Below, piece after piece: positions 34,448 to 41,288 of a DNA stretch of 64,000 nt (positions are counted from its first letter, which is position 1; each line of letters opens with the position of its first letter). Position numbers and translations under genes: made by a program. Source of the stretch: an uncultured Flavobacterium sp. (GTDB taxonomy: Bacteria > Bacteroidota > Bacteroidia > Flavobacteriales > Flavobacteriaceae); assembly GCA_943912855.1 (NCBI GenBank), contig CALTVC010000006.1:115831-179830 (forward strand), in the 5' to 3' direction. The notes under the pieces are model-generated. The model did no database searches. It was not told where the DNA came from and saw only the letters and a list, made by a program, of their open reading frames with translations.

Positions 34448-36655
34448 ATGAGTACGTTTATTACAGCCCTTAAAGGCGAATACATAAAAAAGAAAGGCAC
34501 AGGCCTGTACTGGCTCGCAGTGGCTATGGGGGCTTTTATGCCACTTATATATGCCATAGTGCAGATTGTAGAGTTTCAGTTTGGTAATGAAAATGCCGAT
34601 ACTGTTCCCTACAACTACTTTACAAAATCTATTGAGGAAGTACTTAGCGGATATCCGCAGTTCTTTTTCCCCTTGTTTATTATCATAGCGGTAAGCCGCA
34701 TTACACAAACCGACCACCGCAATGGGGGCTGGCAACTTATGGAAACCCAACCCATAAGACGTTGGGATATATATGTGTCTAAGCTTACCATGGTACTTAC
34801 GGCAAATCTTATATCCATACTTTCATTGGTAGCCATGACGTATGCGGCAAGCGGTTTCGCATTGTTGTTTATAGAAACCCCGAAGGTGGCGTCTTTTTCA
34901 TTTGAAGTAGTACCTGTGCTGAAAATTGTACTTAGGCTGTTTGTGGCGGGGCTGTTTTTTACCTGCCTTCAGTATATGATTTCGGTGCTCATAACCAGCT
35001 TTGTATGGAGTGTGCTTATTGGTTTCTTTATGCTGTTAGGATCTTTATTCCTTAATGTGTTTAAGGTAATTCCGGCGTGGTATCCGCTGGAAGTACTGGG
35101 GCACGTAGGTCAGTTTAATAAAGGGAGTGAACTCGGCTATCCCATAACCATTACAGAGCTTGCTTCGCTGGTGCTTGGTGCGTTTGTGGTGTATCTTGGA
35201 TTTAACTGGTATCGTTATAAGGGCATCAAGACTTTTGTGAATAATCCCAAGCGCGATGTAGTTCTTGTGGCTGTAGTAGTGGTAACGCTTTTGCTTAGCT
35301 ACTTTATGTTCTCTCCAAAAACTACCGACCGTTATACCAAAACCATAGTGAGTGGAGAAATTGACAGTAAAACGCCTTTTAGTACCATAGTGGTAATGGA
35401 TCAGTTTATAAACGATACCATTGCTGTTATTCCGGTTAAGGATAACAAGTTCCATTACGAGATAAAACAGGCTATACCGTTGGCCTCGTATGGTTTTTCA
35501 ATGAACGGACTGAGCGGTACATTATTTATGGGAACCAAAGACAGTACTTATCTCGAAATAAAACAGTACGGCAAGGCTATAGAAGCTAAGATTACTGGTA
35601 CACGCCAGGCAGAGAATTCGTATAAGGAAAACAGGGTGCCTAGCTATCATTTCAGTTCATATTACCTGGATAATAACCAGATTGATAATGTAGAGCAGTT
35701 TAGTAACCAGCTGTATAAAGACTGGAAAGGCGATATAGACGAAGCCAGCAAATACCGTACTGCCGACAATTATGTACCGGGTGACGACTTTATGAAACAG
35801 CTGAAACAAATACAAACCCTTGATTTTTTAAATGACTGGCAGCGTTTTGTAACCATGCGTAAGGTGGCTTTCCCGGGGCAGGCTACTCCGGAGAGTGAAG
35901 ACATTAAGGAAATTAAAAAAATGGTTCCGTTAAACGATAGCGGGCTTCTGGCAAATGAAGCGTACTTTAACTACGTGCGCAGCCTTATGATTTTTAAGGA
36001 TGAAACCGATACCGACGAAAATACAAAAGCCCTGAAAGCGATTGCTAAACTGGGTCCGGGTGAATTTAAAGATAAAATGCTTCTATGGCAATTGCGTAAC
36101 AGCGTACGCGATGCGTCTACACCGCAGGAACGCGAAGGACTTGTTAAAGATTACGCGTTCAGTTTCGGGAATAAAAGTTTTACTCAAAATATAGTAGAGC
36201 TTAACACCACCCTGAGTCATATAGAAAAAGGACAAATAGCACCTGCCATAGCCCTTACCGGTTTAGACGGGCAAGCTATTTCGTTAACGGCACTGAGGGG
36301 GAAATACCTAGCCATAGACGTGTGGGCTACGTGGTGCGGGCCGTGTAAAGCGGAATCACCTTATTTCGAAAAACTGGCTATAAAGTACAAAGGAGAGAAC
36401 ATACAGTTTGCTGCCATTAGTACCGACCGCCAAATGGACAAGTGGTTTATTGAAGCCAAACTGAAAAGCAAGAGCGTACTACAGCTTCACGCTACCGACA
36501 ACGATAAGTTTAGTACCGACTATGACGTGCAGAGCATACCACGTTTTATCCTGATCGATGACGAAGGCAAAGTGGTAAATGCTGAAATGCCCCGCCCGAG
36601 CGATAAAACCTTTGAGCAGGTTATCCGCAGGGAATTAGGATTAAAAGAATTGTAA
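34448..36655 (+). CDS. ABC-2 permease fused to a periplasmic thioredoxin domain
   Basis: A 735-residue single reading frame. Residues 1-250 carry six membrane helices of ABC-2 permease type. A seventh (VVLVAVVVVTLLLSYFMF, about 270) would put the rest in the periplasm. Residues about 290-400 resemble a DUF4369-like beta domain. A helical linker leads to a TlpA/AhpC-like thioredoxin domain (about 595-735) with WATWCGPCKAES (Cys630, Cys633) and the cis-Pro loop SIPRFILID. The catalytic cysteines are intact, so it may reduce or isomerise disulfides near the transporter. A hairpin terminator follows. Confidence 0.9.
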   Translation: MSTFITALKGEYIKKKGTGLYWLAVAMGAFMPLIYAIVQIVEFQFGNENADTVPYNYFTKSIEEVLSGYPQFFFPLFIIIAVSRITQTDHRNGGWQLMETQPIRRWDIYVSKLTMVLTANLISILSLVAMTYAASGFALLFIETPKVASFSFEVVPVLKIVLRLFVAGLFFTCLQYMISVLITSFVWSVLIGFFMLLGSLFLNVFKVIPAWYPLEVLGHVGQFNKGSELGYPITITELASLVLGAFVVYLGFNWYRYKGIKTFVNNPKRDVVLVAVVVVTLLLSYFMFSPKTTDRYTKTIVSGEIDSKTPFSTIVVMDQFINDTIAVIPVKDNKFHYEIKQAIPLASYGFSMNGLSGTLFMGTKDSTYLEIKQYGKAIEAKITGTRQAENSYKENRVPSYHFSSYYLDNNQIDNVEQFSNQLYKDWKGDIDEASKYRTADNYVPGDDFMKQLKQIQTLDFLNDWQRFVTMRKVAFPGQATPESEDIKEIKKMVPLNDSGLLANEAYFNYVRSLMIFKDETDTDENTKALKAIAKLGPGEFKDKMLLWQLRNSVRDASTPQEREGLVKDYAFSFGNKSFTQNIVELNTTLSHIEKGQIAPAIALTGLDGQAISLTALRGKYLAIDVWATWCGPCKAESPYFEKLAIKYKGENIQFAAISTDRQMDKWFIEAKLKSKSVLQLHATDNDKFSTDYDVQSIPRFILIDDEGKVVNAEMPRPSDKTFEQVIRRELGLKEL

Positions 36656-36665
36656 TTTTTATAGT

Positions 36666-36692
36666 AAGCCACTCTAAGGAGTGGCTTTTTTA
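36666..36692 (+). terminator. Terminator after the ABC-thioredoxin gene
   Basis: AAGCCACTC (36666-36674) and GAGTGGCTT (36679-36687) form a perfect 9-base stem with a 4-base loop and a T-run. Confidence 0.88.
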
Positions 36693-36713
36693 TTACGCTT
36701 ATTTTAGAGCGTA

Positions 36714-36741
36714 TTGCGTTGGTAAAATAATTTTACCTTTG
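36714..36741 (+). promoter_or_regulatory. Bacteroidetes-type promoter
   Basis: TTG at 36714-36716 and TACCTTTG at 36734-36741, 17 bases apart. The predicted start lies near 36747, leaving a leader of only a few bases before the ATG at 36751. Confidence 0.6.
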
Positions 36742-36750
36742 CTTAAAAGC

Positions 36751-37203
36751 ATGACTGTGCGTAAGACATTACAAAAACATAAAGCTACGTTGTTATACGG
36801 CACGGCACTCGCGTTGCTCTTACTAGTCATGCGTTGGGCAGAGTATCGTTTTGTAGTGATAAGCAATACCCCGGATTTGTATACAGGGTTCATAGCGCTG
36901 TTGTTTATGGGGGTTGGTATTTGGGCTACGCTTAAACTTGTAAAGCCTAAAAAAGAAACCATAATCATAGAGCGGGAGGTAGTTGCTCCGGTAACCTTGT
37001 CTAACAACCATGACCTGAGCAAACGAGAACTTGAAGTACTACAACTCATGGCTGCCGGACATAGTAATGCCGAAATTGCCGAACAACTTTTTGTGTCGCT
37101 AAACACGGTAAAAACGCATTCGTCTAAAATTTATGAAAAGCTCGATGTAAAACGGCGTACACAAGCAGTGGAAAAAGCCAAACAATTGACAATCATAAAT
37201 TAA
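36751..37203 (+). CDS. Membrane-anchored LuxR-type transcription factor
   Basis: A 150-residue protein starting at the ATG at 36751; a TTG at 36739 lies inside the promoter. Two membrane helices (LLYGTALALLLLVMRWAEY and YTGFIALLFMGVGIWATLKL) occupy about residues 12-72. The C-terminus (about 85-150) is a GerE-type helix-turn-helix: LSKRELEVLQLMAAGHSNAE, then LFVSLNTVKTHSSKIYEKL. No receiver domain is present, so it acts from the membrane without phosphorylation. It precedes a DUF4199 gene and a glyoxalase gene, with which this kind of regulator is often found in flavobacteria. Confidence 0.88.
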   Translation: MTVRKTLQKHKATLLYGTALALLLLVMRWAEYRFVVISNTPDLYTGFIALLFMGVGIWATLKLVKPKKETIIIEREVVAPVTLSNNHDLSKRELEVLQLMAAGHSNAEIAEQLFVSLNTVKTHSSKIYEKLDVKRRTQAVEKAKQLTIIN

Positions 37204-37210
37204 ACGATTT

Positions 37211-37251
37211 TCATACTTTGGTACTACTACCAAAAATCATACTTTAGTATG
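37211..37251 (+). promoter_or_regulatory. Repeated palindromic sites between the luxR-type gene and the DUF4199 gene
   Basis: TCATACTTTGGTA (37211-37223) and TCATACTTTAGTA (37237-37249) are direct repeats with one mismatch, 26 bases apart, about 2.5 helical turns. Inside them are inverted repeats TTTGGTA/TACCAAA (37217-37234) and CATACT/AGTATG (37238-37251). They look like operator sites, most likely for the adjacent LuxR-type protein. Confidence 0.55.
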
Positions 37252-37315
37252 ACGGGAATACGGTAAAAAGACCGCAATTTTGCCGAATAATCCTTAACAA
37301 AAACACATTTCTGTC

Positions 37316-37873
37316 ATGAAAAAAAGCATTATCCTTCACGGGCTCATAGGCGGTGTAATTAGTATTTCGGGCTTCTTCTTTATGGAGCTGTACAACGGCA
37401 ATGCTCATAACGAGATAAGCATGATGGTGGGCTATGCCTCCATGCTGCTTGCTTTCTCATTAATATTCGTTGCCCTAAAAAATTATCGGGATAAACAAAA
37501 CGGCGGGGTAATGAGTTTTGGTAACGCGTTTAAAAACGGCCTGCTCATAGCACTTGTCACTTCTACAGTATATGTAATGGCTTGGCTTATTTATAATACG
37601 TATTTTAGTCCTGATTTTATAGAAAAATATACCGAAGCTACCCTGGCAACAATGGCCAAGGAAGGTAAAAGCGCTGCCGAGATACAGGCGCAGGCTACTG
37701 AAATGAAAAAGTTTGCCGAAATGTATAAGAACCCGTTTATTAATGCGGCGATTACCTATACCGAAATTTTGCCGGTGGGTATTATAGTGTCGTTATTGGC
37801 AGCATTGATTTTAAAGAAAAAAGCGAATACTGAAAAGGATGAACTTAACGCCTTTTTGGGAGAACAACAATAA
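37316..37873 (+). CDS. DUF4199 membrane protein
   Basis: A 185-residue protein with four membrane helices: IILHGLIGGVISISGFFFM, MMVGYASMLLAFSLIFVAL, GLLIALVTSTVYVMAWLIY and the last, ILPVGIIVSLLAALILK. Between helices 3 and 4 is a charged loop with EKYTEATLATMAKEGKSAAE. The layout and the loop DKQNGGVMSFGNAFKNG are typical of DUF4199. Its function is unknown. It lies 113 bases after the LuxR-type gene. Confidence 0.85.
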   Translation: MKKSIILHGLIGGVISISGFFFMELYNGNAHNEISMMVGYASMLLAFSLIFVALKNYRDKQNGGVMSFGNAFKNGLLIALVTSTVYVMAWLIYNTYFSPDFIEKYTEATLATMAKEGKSAAEIQAQATEMKKFAEMYKNPFINAAITYTEILPVGIIVSLLAALILKKKANTEKDELNAFLGEQQ

Positions 37874-37889
37874 TTAAACAAACAACAAC

Positions 37890-38237
37890 ATGGGAAAAAT
37901 AACAGGTTTTGGCGGATTCTTTTTCCGTTCTAAAGACCACAAGGCATTGGCACAATGGTATGAAAAGATACTTGGCGTAAATGGCATGGCATGGCAACAA
38001 GAGGCAGGTCCTACGGTTTTTGCACCGTTTAAGCAGGATACAGCTTACTTTGGTAATGACGAGCAACAGTTTATGCTGAACTTTCGTGTGGAAGGCTTGG
38101 ATGAGTTTTTGGAGAAACTAAAAGCCGAAGGCGTGCGAATAGATGATAATAGAATGGAAGAGTCATACGGTAAGTTTGCTTGGATATACGACCCGGAAGG
38201 GAACAAGATAGAGCTTTGGGAGCCTGCCGCTGAGTAG
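37890..38237 (+). CDS. Glyoxalase/VOC-family protein
   Basis: A 115-residue VOC-fold protein: ITGFGGFFFRSKDHKALAQW, then YEKILGVNG, FAPFKQDTAYFGN, and FAWIYDPEGNKIELWEP, which contains the usual metal-site Glu. It is one half-module, so a dimer is expected. The real substrate is unknown, as VOC proteins range from lyases to binding proteins. It follows DUF4199 by 16 bases. Confidence 0.88.
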   Translation: MGKITGFGGFFFRSKDHKALAQWYEKILGVNGMAWQQEAGPTVFAPFKQDTAYFGNDEQQFMLNFRVEGLDEFLEKLKAEGVRIDDNRMEESYGKFAWIYDPEGNKIELWEPAAE

Positions 38238-38252
38238 TTTCGTATTTTGATT

Positions 38253-38290
38253 AAACAATAATGGCTGTCTTCAGACAGCCATTATTGTTT
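38253..38290. terminator. Bidirectional terminator
   Basis: A perfect 17-base stem (AAACAATAATGGCTGTC at 38253-38269 with its complement at 38274-38290), TTCA loop, and T-runs on both strands. It serves the VOC gene and the convergent cyclotransferase gene. Confidence 0.9.
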
Positions 38291-38317
38291 TATATGTATT
38301 TGTACTTTCGAATAACC

Positions 38318-39388
38318 TTACTTGATTCGTATTTCAAACATCTTATCCCAAAGTTTCCCGGTAACAAAGAATGTTTTTGTTTTAGGGTTGTAGGCAATAC
38401 CGTTCAGTACGTCAGTTTCGGGAGTACGTGTTATTTTTTCAGAAAGCGAAGTAAGGTCAAGCAAGCCCTCTACACTGCCTGTAACAGGGTCTATCAGTAC
38501 AAGGGTATTGGTTTGGTATACATTGGCGTAGATTTTACCATCTACCCATTCCAGCTCGTTAAGTTCCTTCACTTTTTTGTCCTGCGCATATATGTTAACT
38601 GAGCTAACCTCTTTAAGAGTTTCAGGGTCTAGTTTATATATTTTTTCAGAACCGTCGCTTTGGTACAGGTATTTGTCGTCGTGGGTAAGTCCCCAGCCTT
38701 CAATCTGCTTAAAGTACTGGAACTCTTTAATCTTGTTTAGATTTCCGGCATTATATACAAAACCGGTGTTTTCTCTCCAGGTTAGTTGGTAAATCTTGTC
38801 GTTAAACACCGTAATGCCTTCACCAAAGTATTTGCCATCAATGGCTATCTGCTTATAGGCTTTTCCGGTTTTATAATCGTTTTTGCGTAGCACAGATTTT
38901 TGGTATTGCCCCGTGCCTTCAATAAGAGTGTCTTTGTAAAACTCAAGTCCCTGGGTGTACGAATCTGTATCGTGAGAGTAGGTGTTTACTATTTCAAACG
39001 AAAGCATTTTAGCCTTAACCGGGCTTATTACTTCAACCTGACCCGTGGCTTCGGCATTTTGTCCTTCATAATATACAAGCGCTTTTATGTTTTGGTACCC
39101 TAGGCGACCTTCTTTAAGTACGGCATCCAGCTTTGCATCGCCTTTAACCGAACCTACTTTCTCATCGTTGAGGTAATAAACAATAGAGTCGATTTGCTTT
39201 TTTTCGGGGTTTTGTAACGTTAACGGAAGCGTTTCTCCCGGCTTATACTGACCTTTTATGTTAGTAAAATCAATGCTAAATGCATTATTTTCATTTTTTT
39301 CTTTGTCATTACAGCTAATTACAAGGGTGCCAAAAGCCAGTGCTGAGGCTCCTAATGTTGTGGCAAATAATAATTTAGATGCTTTCAT
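38318..39388 (-). CDS. Glutaminyl-peptide cyclotransferase, lipoprotein
   Basis: A 356-residue protein beginning MKASKLLFATTLGASALAFG with a lipobox-like LVISC (Cys about 24). I reject the longer frame to 39484 because it runs through the promoter. Residues about 125-356 form a beta-propeller of the plant/bacterial glutamine cyclotransferase type: YSHDTDSYTQGLEFYKDTLI, then GEGITVFNDKIYQLTWRENT, GWGLTHDDKYLYQSDGSEKI, and NELEWVDGKIYANVYQT. The enzyme makes N-terminal pyroglutamate. A Bacteroidetes N-terminal extension (about 30-120) resembles an Ig-like fold. The location is the periplasm or outer membrane. Confidence 0.88.
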   Translation of the reverse strand: MKASKLLFATTLGASALAFGTLVISCNDKEKNENNAFSIDFTNIKGQYKPGETLPLTLQNPEKKQIDSIVYYLNDEKVGSVKGDAKLDAVLKEGRLGYQNIKALVYYEGQNAEATGQVEVISPVKAKMLSFEIVNTYSHDTDSYTQGLEFYKDTLIEGTGQYQKSVLRKNDYKTGKAYKQIAIDGKYFGEGITVFNDKIYQLTWRENTGFVYNAGNLNKIKEFQYFKQIEGWGLTHDDKYLYQSDGSEKIYKLDPETLKEVSSVNIYAQDKKVKELNELEWVDGKIYANVYQTNTLVLIDPVTGSVEGLLDLTSLSEKITRTPETDVLNGIAYNPKTKTFFVTGKLWDKMFEIRIK

Positions 39389-39445
39389 GTGTGTGTGTAA
39401 ATATTGTAGCAATATACGATGCTGTTTATAATTGGGCAATAACGC

Positions 39446-39475
39446 TTGCAAAAATATAAAATGGTTGTATATTTG
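39446..39475 (+). promoter_or_regulatory. Promoter of the SRP RNA gene
   Basis: TTG at 39446-39448, 19 bases, then TATATTTG at 39468-39475: an ideal Bacteroidetes promoter. The predicted start is at about 39480-39482, exactly where the SRP RNA begins. On the opposite strand, TATTTTTG (39449-39456) probably drives the cyclotransferase gene, so the two promoters overlap. Confidence 0.8.
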
Positions 39476-39479
39476 CACC

Positions 39480-39573
39480 GGCAAGTCCTACACGACCAGC
39501 TCCTGCAGACTCCTCCAGGGTGGGAACGCAGCAAAGGTATGTGGTTGTAGCGGTGCGATGTAGGTCGCTTGCC
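39480..39573 (+). ncRNA. ffs: Signal recognition particle RNA (small bacterial type)
   Basis: The 94-base sequence has complementary ends (GGCAAG at the start and CTTGCC at the end) and the Ffh-binding core: TCCTGCAGACTCCTCCAGGG, then TGGGAACGCAGCAAAGGTA, giving the GGAA-type apical tetraloop region and AGCA internal loop. This is the 4.5S-type SRP RNA that, with Ffh, targets membrane proteins. A T-run directly after the terminal stem fits termination. Confidence 0.93.
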
Positions 39574-39837
39574 ATTTTTTTCTTTATTTGTTATTACATC
39601 AATTTCTCCGTAAGGGGATTTTTTTGTTTTAGGGCGTTTCTGCCAAATTTCATTTCCCGAAATTATTTTTTCTTCTTATCATAACACGCTGACAGTATTT
39701 GGTTTGATTGGATTTTGTAAATTTATATTGGTATATCCTTTATAAAGCGGTACGCTTATTGCATATTTACAAAGTATACAGTGCCGATAGGGCTCTGTAC
39801 TAAGAAAACATTAATAATTCTTAAACAAAAAAATGCC

Positions 39838-40527
39838 ATGAAAAAGATTTTATTAGCCTTAGTATTTACCGCTACAACCGCAATGGGTTTTGCACAGGTA
39901 CAACAAAACACACCACCTCAGATAAGCGTAAACGGTGAGGGCAGGGTAAAAGTAGTACCCGATGAAGCCGAAATAACCCTGGGGGTAACCAACACAGGCA
40001 GCGATGCTAACTCGGTTAAAAAAGCAAATGACGCTGCTATTGATGCCATACTGAAATATCTGAAAGGGCAGAAACTGGATCCTAAAGATATACAAACAGA
40101 GCGTGTAAGCCTGAACCGTTATGAAACCGAAAAGAAGAAATACCAATATAATGCATCTCAAACCATAAGCATCCACCTACGCGATCTTAGCAAGTACGAT
40201 GCGCTTATTATGGGCGTAATGGACGCTGGCGCTAATACCATTAATGGTGTTACCTTTAAAACCAGTAAAGAAGAACAATACAAAAGCGAAGCCCGTGCTA
40301 AGGCGGTAGCCGATGCCCGTAAAAAAGCCGATGACTACAGTAAGGCACTTGGACAAAAGCTTGGTAAAGCCCTAATGGTAACAGACAACAGCCAAACGTA
40401 CTATCCGGTATTACGTGCTGCATCATTTAAAACCGCTATGGCTGATATGGAATCTGCACGCGAAACCCTAGCCCCGGGCGAGATAGATATTACTGCCAAC
40501 GTAAACATAAACTACGCTTTAGACTAA
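39838..40527 (+). CDS. SIMPL-domain (DUF541) exported protein
   Basis: A 229-residue protein starting at the ATG at 39838, with a signal ending GFAQ. The mature part is one SIMPL domain: ISVNGEGRVKVVPDEAEITL, ANSVKKANDAAIDAILKYLK, the DIQTERVSLNRYE turn, and near the end AKAVADARKKADDYSKALGQ. Members are periplasmic or outer-membrane-linked proteins of unclear function in stress or envelope assembly. It is a single gene ending in a strong hairpin. Confidence 0.9.
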   Translation: MKKILLALVFTATTAMGFAQVQQNTPPQISVNGEGRVKVVPDEAEITLGVTNTGSDANSVKKANDAAIDAILKYLKGQKLDPKDIQTERVSLNRYETEKKKYQYNASQTISIHLRDLSKYDALIMGVMDAGANTINGVTFKTSKEEQYKSEARAKAVADARKKADDYSKALGQKLGKALMVTDNSQTYYPVLRAASFKTAMADMESARETLAPGEIDITANVNINYALD

Positions 40528-40540
40528 CAAAGTATTTCGT

Positions 40541-40588
40541 TATAAACAAAGAACCCCGCTTTATCAAAAGCGGGGTTCTTTGTTTATA
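40541..40588. terminator. Long bidirectional terminator
   Basis: A perfect 22-base stem (40541-40562 with 40567-40588; core AAAGAACCCCGCTTT) and a 4-base loop lie between the SIMPL gene and a convergent gene ending at 40600. Confidence 0.9.
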
Positions 40589-40599
40589 GATAAAATGTT

Positions 40600-41127
40600 T
40601 TATTCATTCCAAAGTTCAGAAACCTCAAGCTTCAGGTGGGCAAGAGCTATGCTGCTTGGGCTTTGCTTTTCAAACAAATCAGTAAGCAATTCTTCGCGTA
40701 GCTTGTTAGCGCTGTCTATACGCGGGCTCATGTTTGTTTTACGAATGGTTTGTATCGTAGCGTTTTTAGCAGTAACAATCACATTCCAGCATTCGGCAGA
40801 TACATAAACCTGCTGGGTAAGATTGTGCTCAAACTCCAGTTCTATCTGGGCTATAATGTAGTTTTCGTATTCGGTTTTGTCATTGCTTGTTGGGGTAAGA
40901 CGTACCAACAGGCGGGTAGGGTCTATGCGTTCCAGGAACAGGCTAAGCCTTTCGTATGCCTGAAGACGAAGCGGTAATGTGGCTTTTTGTGCTTCTTTGT
41001 GCAGTATGTAACGACGACGACGGTTTTCGCTTTCAAAATAATTCTGAAAAAAGAAATACGCCAGTACGGCAACAGTAATGGTAGGCAGGGCGGTAAATAA
41101 CAGTTCAAGTAGCTTATCGGTACTCAT
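40600..41127 (-). CDS. Membrane-anchored hypothetical protein (DUF7935-like)
   Basis: A 175-residue protein with one N-terminal membrane helix (LFTALPTITVAVLAYFFF), followed by a basic stretch (ENRRRRYILHKEAQK) that should keep the rest in the cytoplasm, then a long helical domain with LRLQAYERLSLFLERIDPT. I believe this is the Bacteroidetes family called DUF7935; its function is unknown. A -7 element (TATCTTTG on the minus strand, 41160-41167) precedes it. Confidence 0.65.
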   Translation of the reverse strand: MSTDKLLELLFTALPTITVAVLAYFFFQNYFESENRRRRYILHKEAQKATLPLRLQAYERLSLFLERIDPTRLLVRLTPTSNDKTEYENYIIAQIELEFEHNLTQQVYVSAECWNVIVTAKNATIQTIRKTNMSPRIDSANKLREELLTDLFEKQSPSSIALAHLKLEVSELWNE

Positions 41128-41262
41128 GGTTTTTTATTAAAATGGTTAAAATCCAGATGCAAAGATACTATTGCAACACGGAAAGCGAAATTAGCGAAAT
41201 AACTTTTGGATGAGGACGCACGGGCGAAATATTTTTGGGAAAAAAGTCCCGCTTAAATTCGC

Positions 41263-41270
41263 TAATTTTG
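41263..41270 (+). promoter_or_regulatory. -7 element of the helicase gene
   Basis: TAATTTTG matches TAnnTTTG and lies 18 bases before the ATG at 41289, predicting a leader of about 10 bases. Confidence 0.5.
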
Positions 41271-41288
41271 CACATGTAAAGAAGAAGA

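Noticed and set aside
39389..39484. N-terminal extension of the cyclotransferase
   Set aside because: The extra residues lie across the ffs promoter region and precede an obvious export signal.
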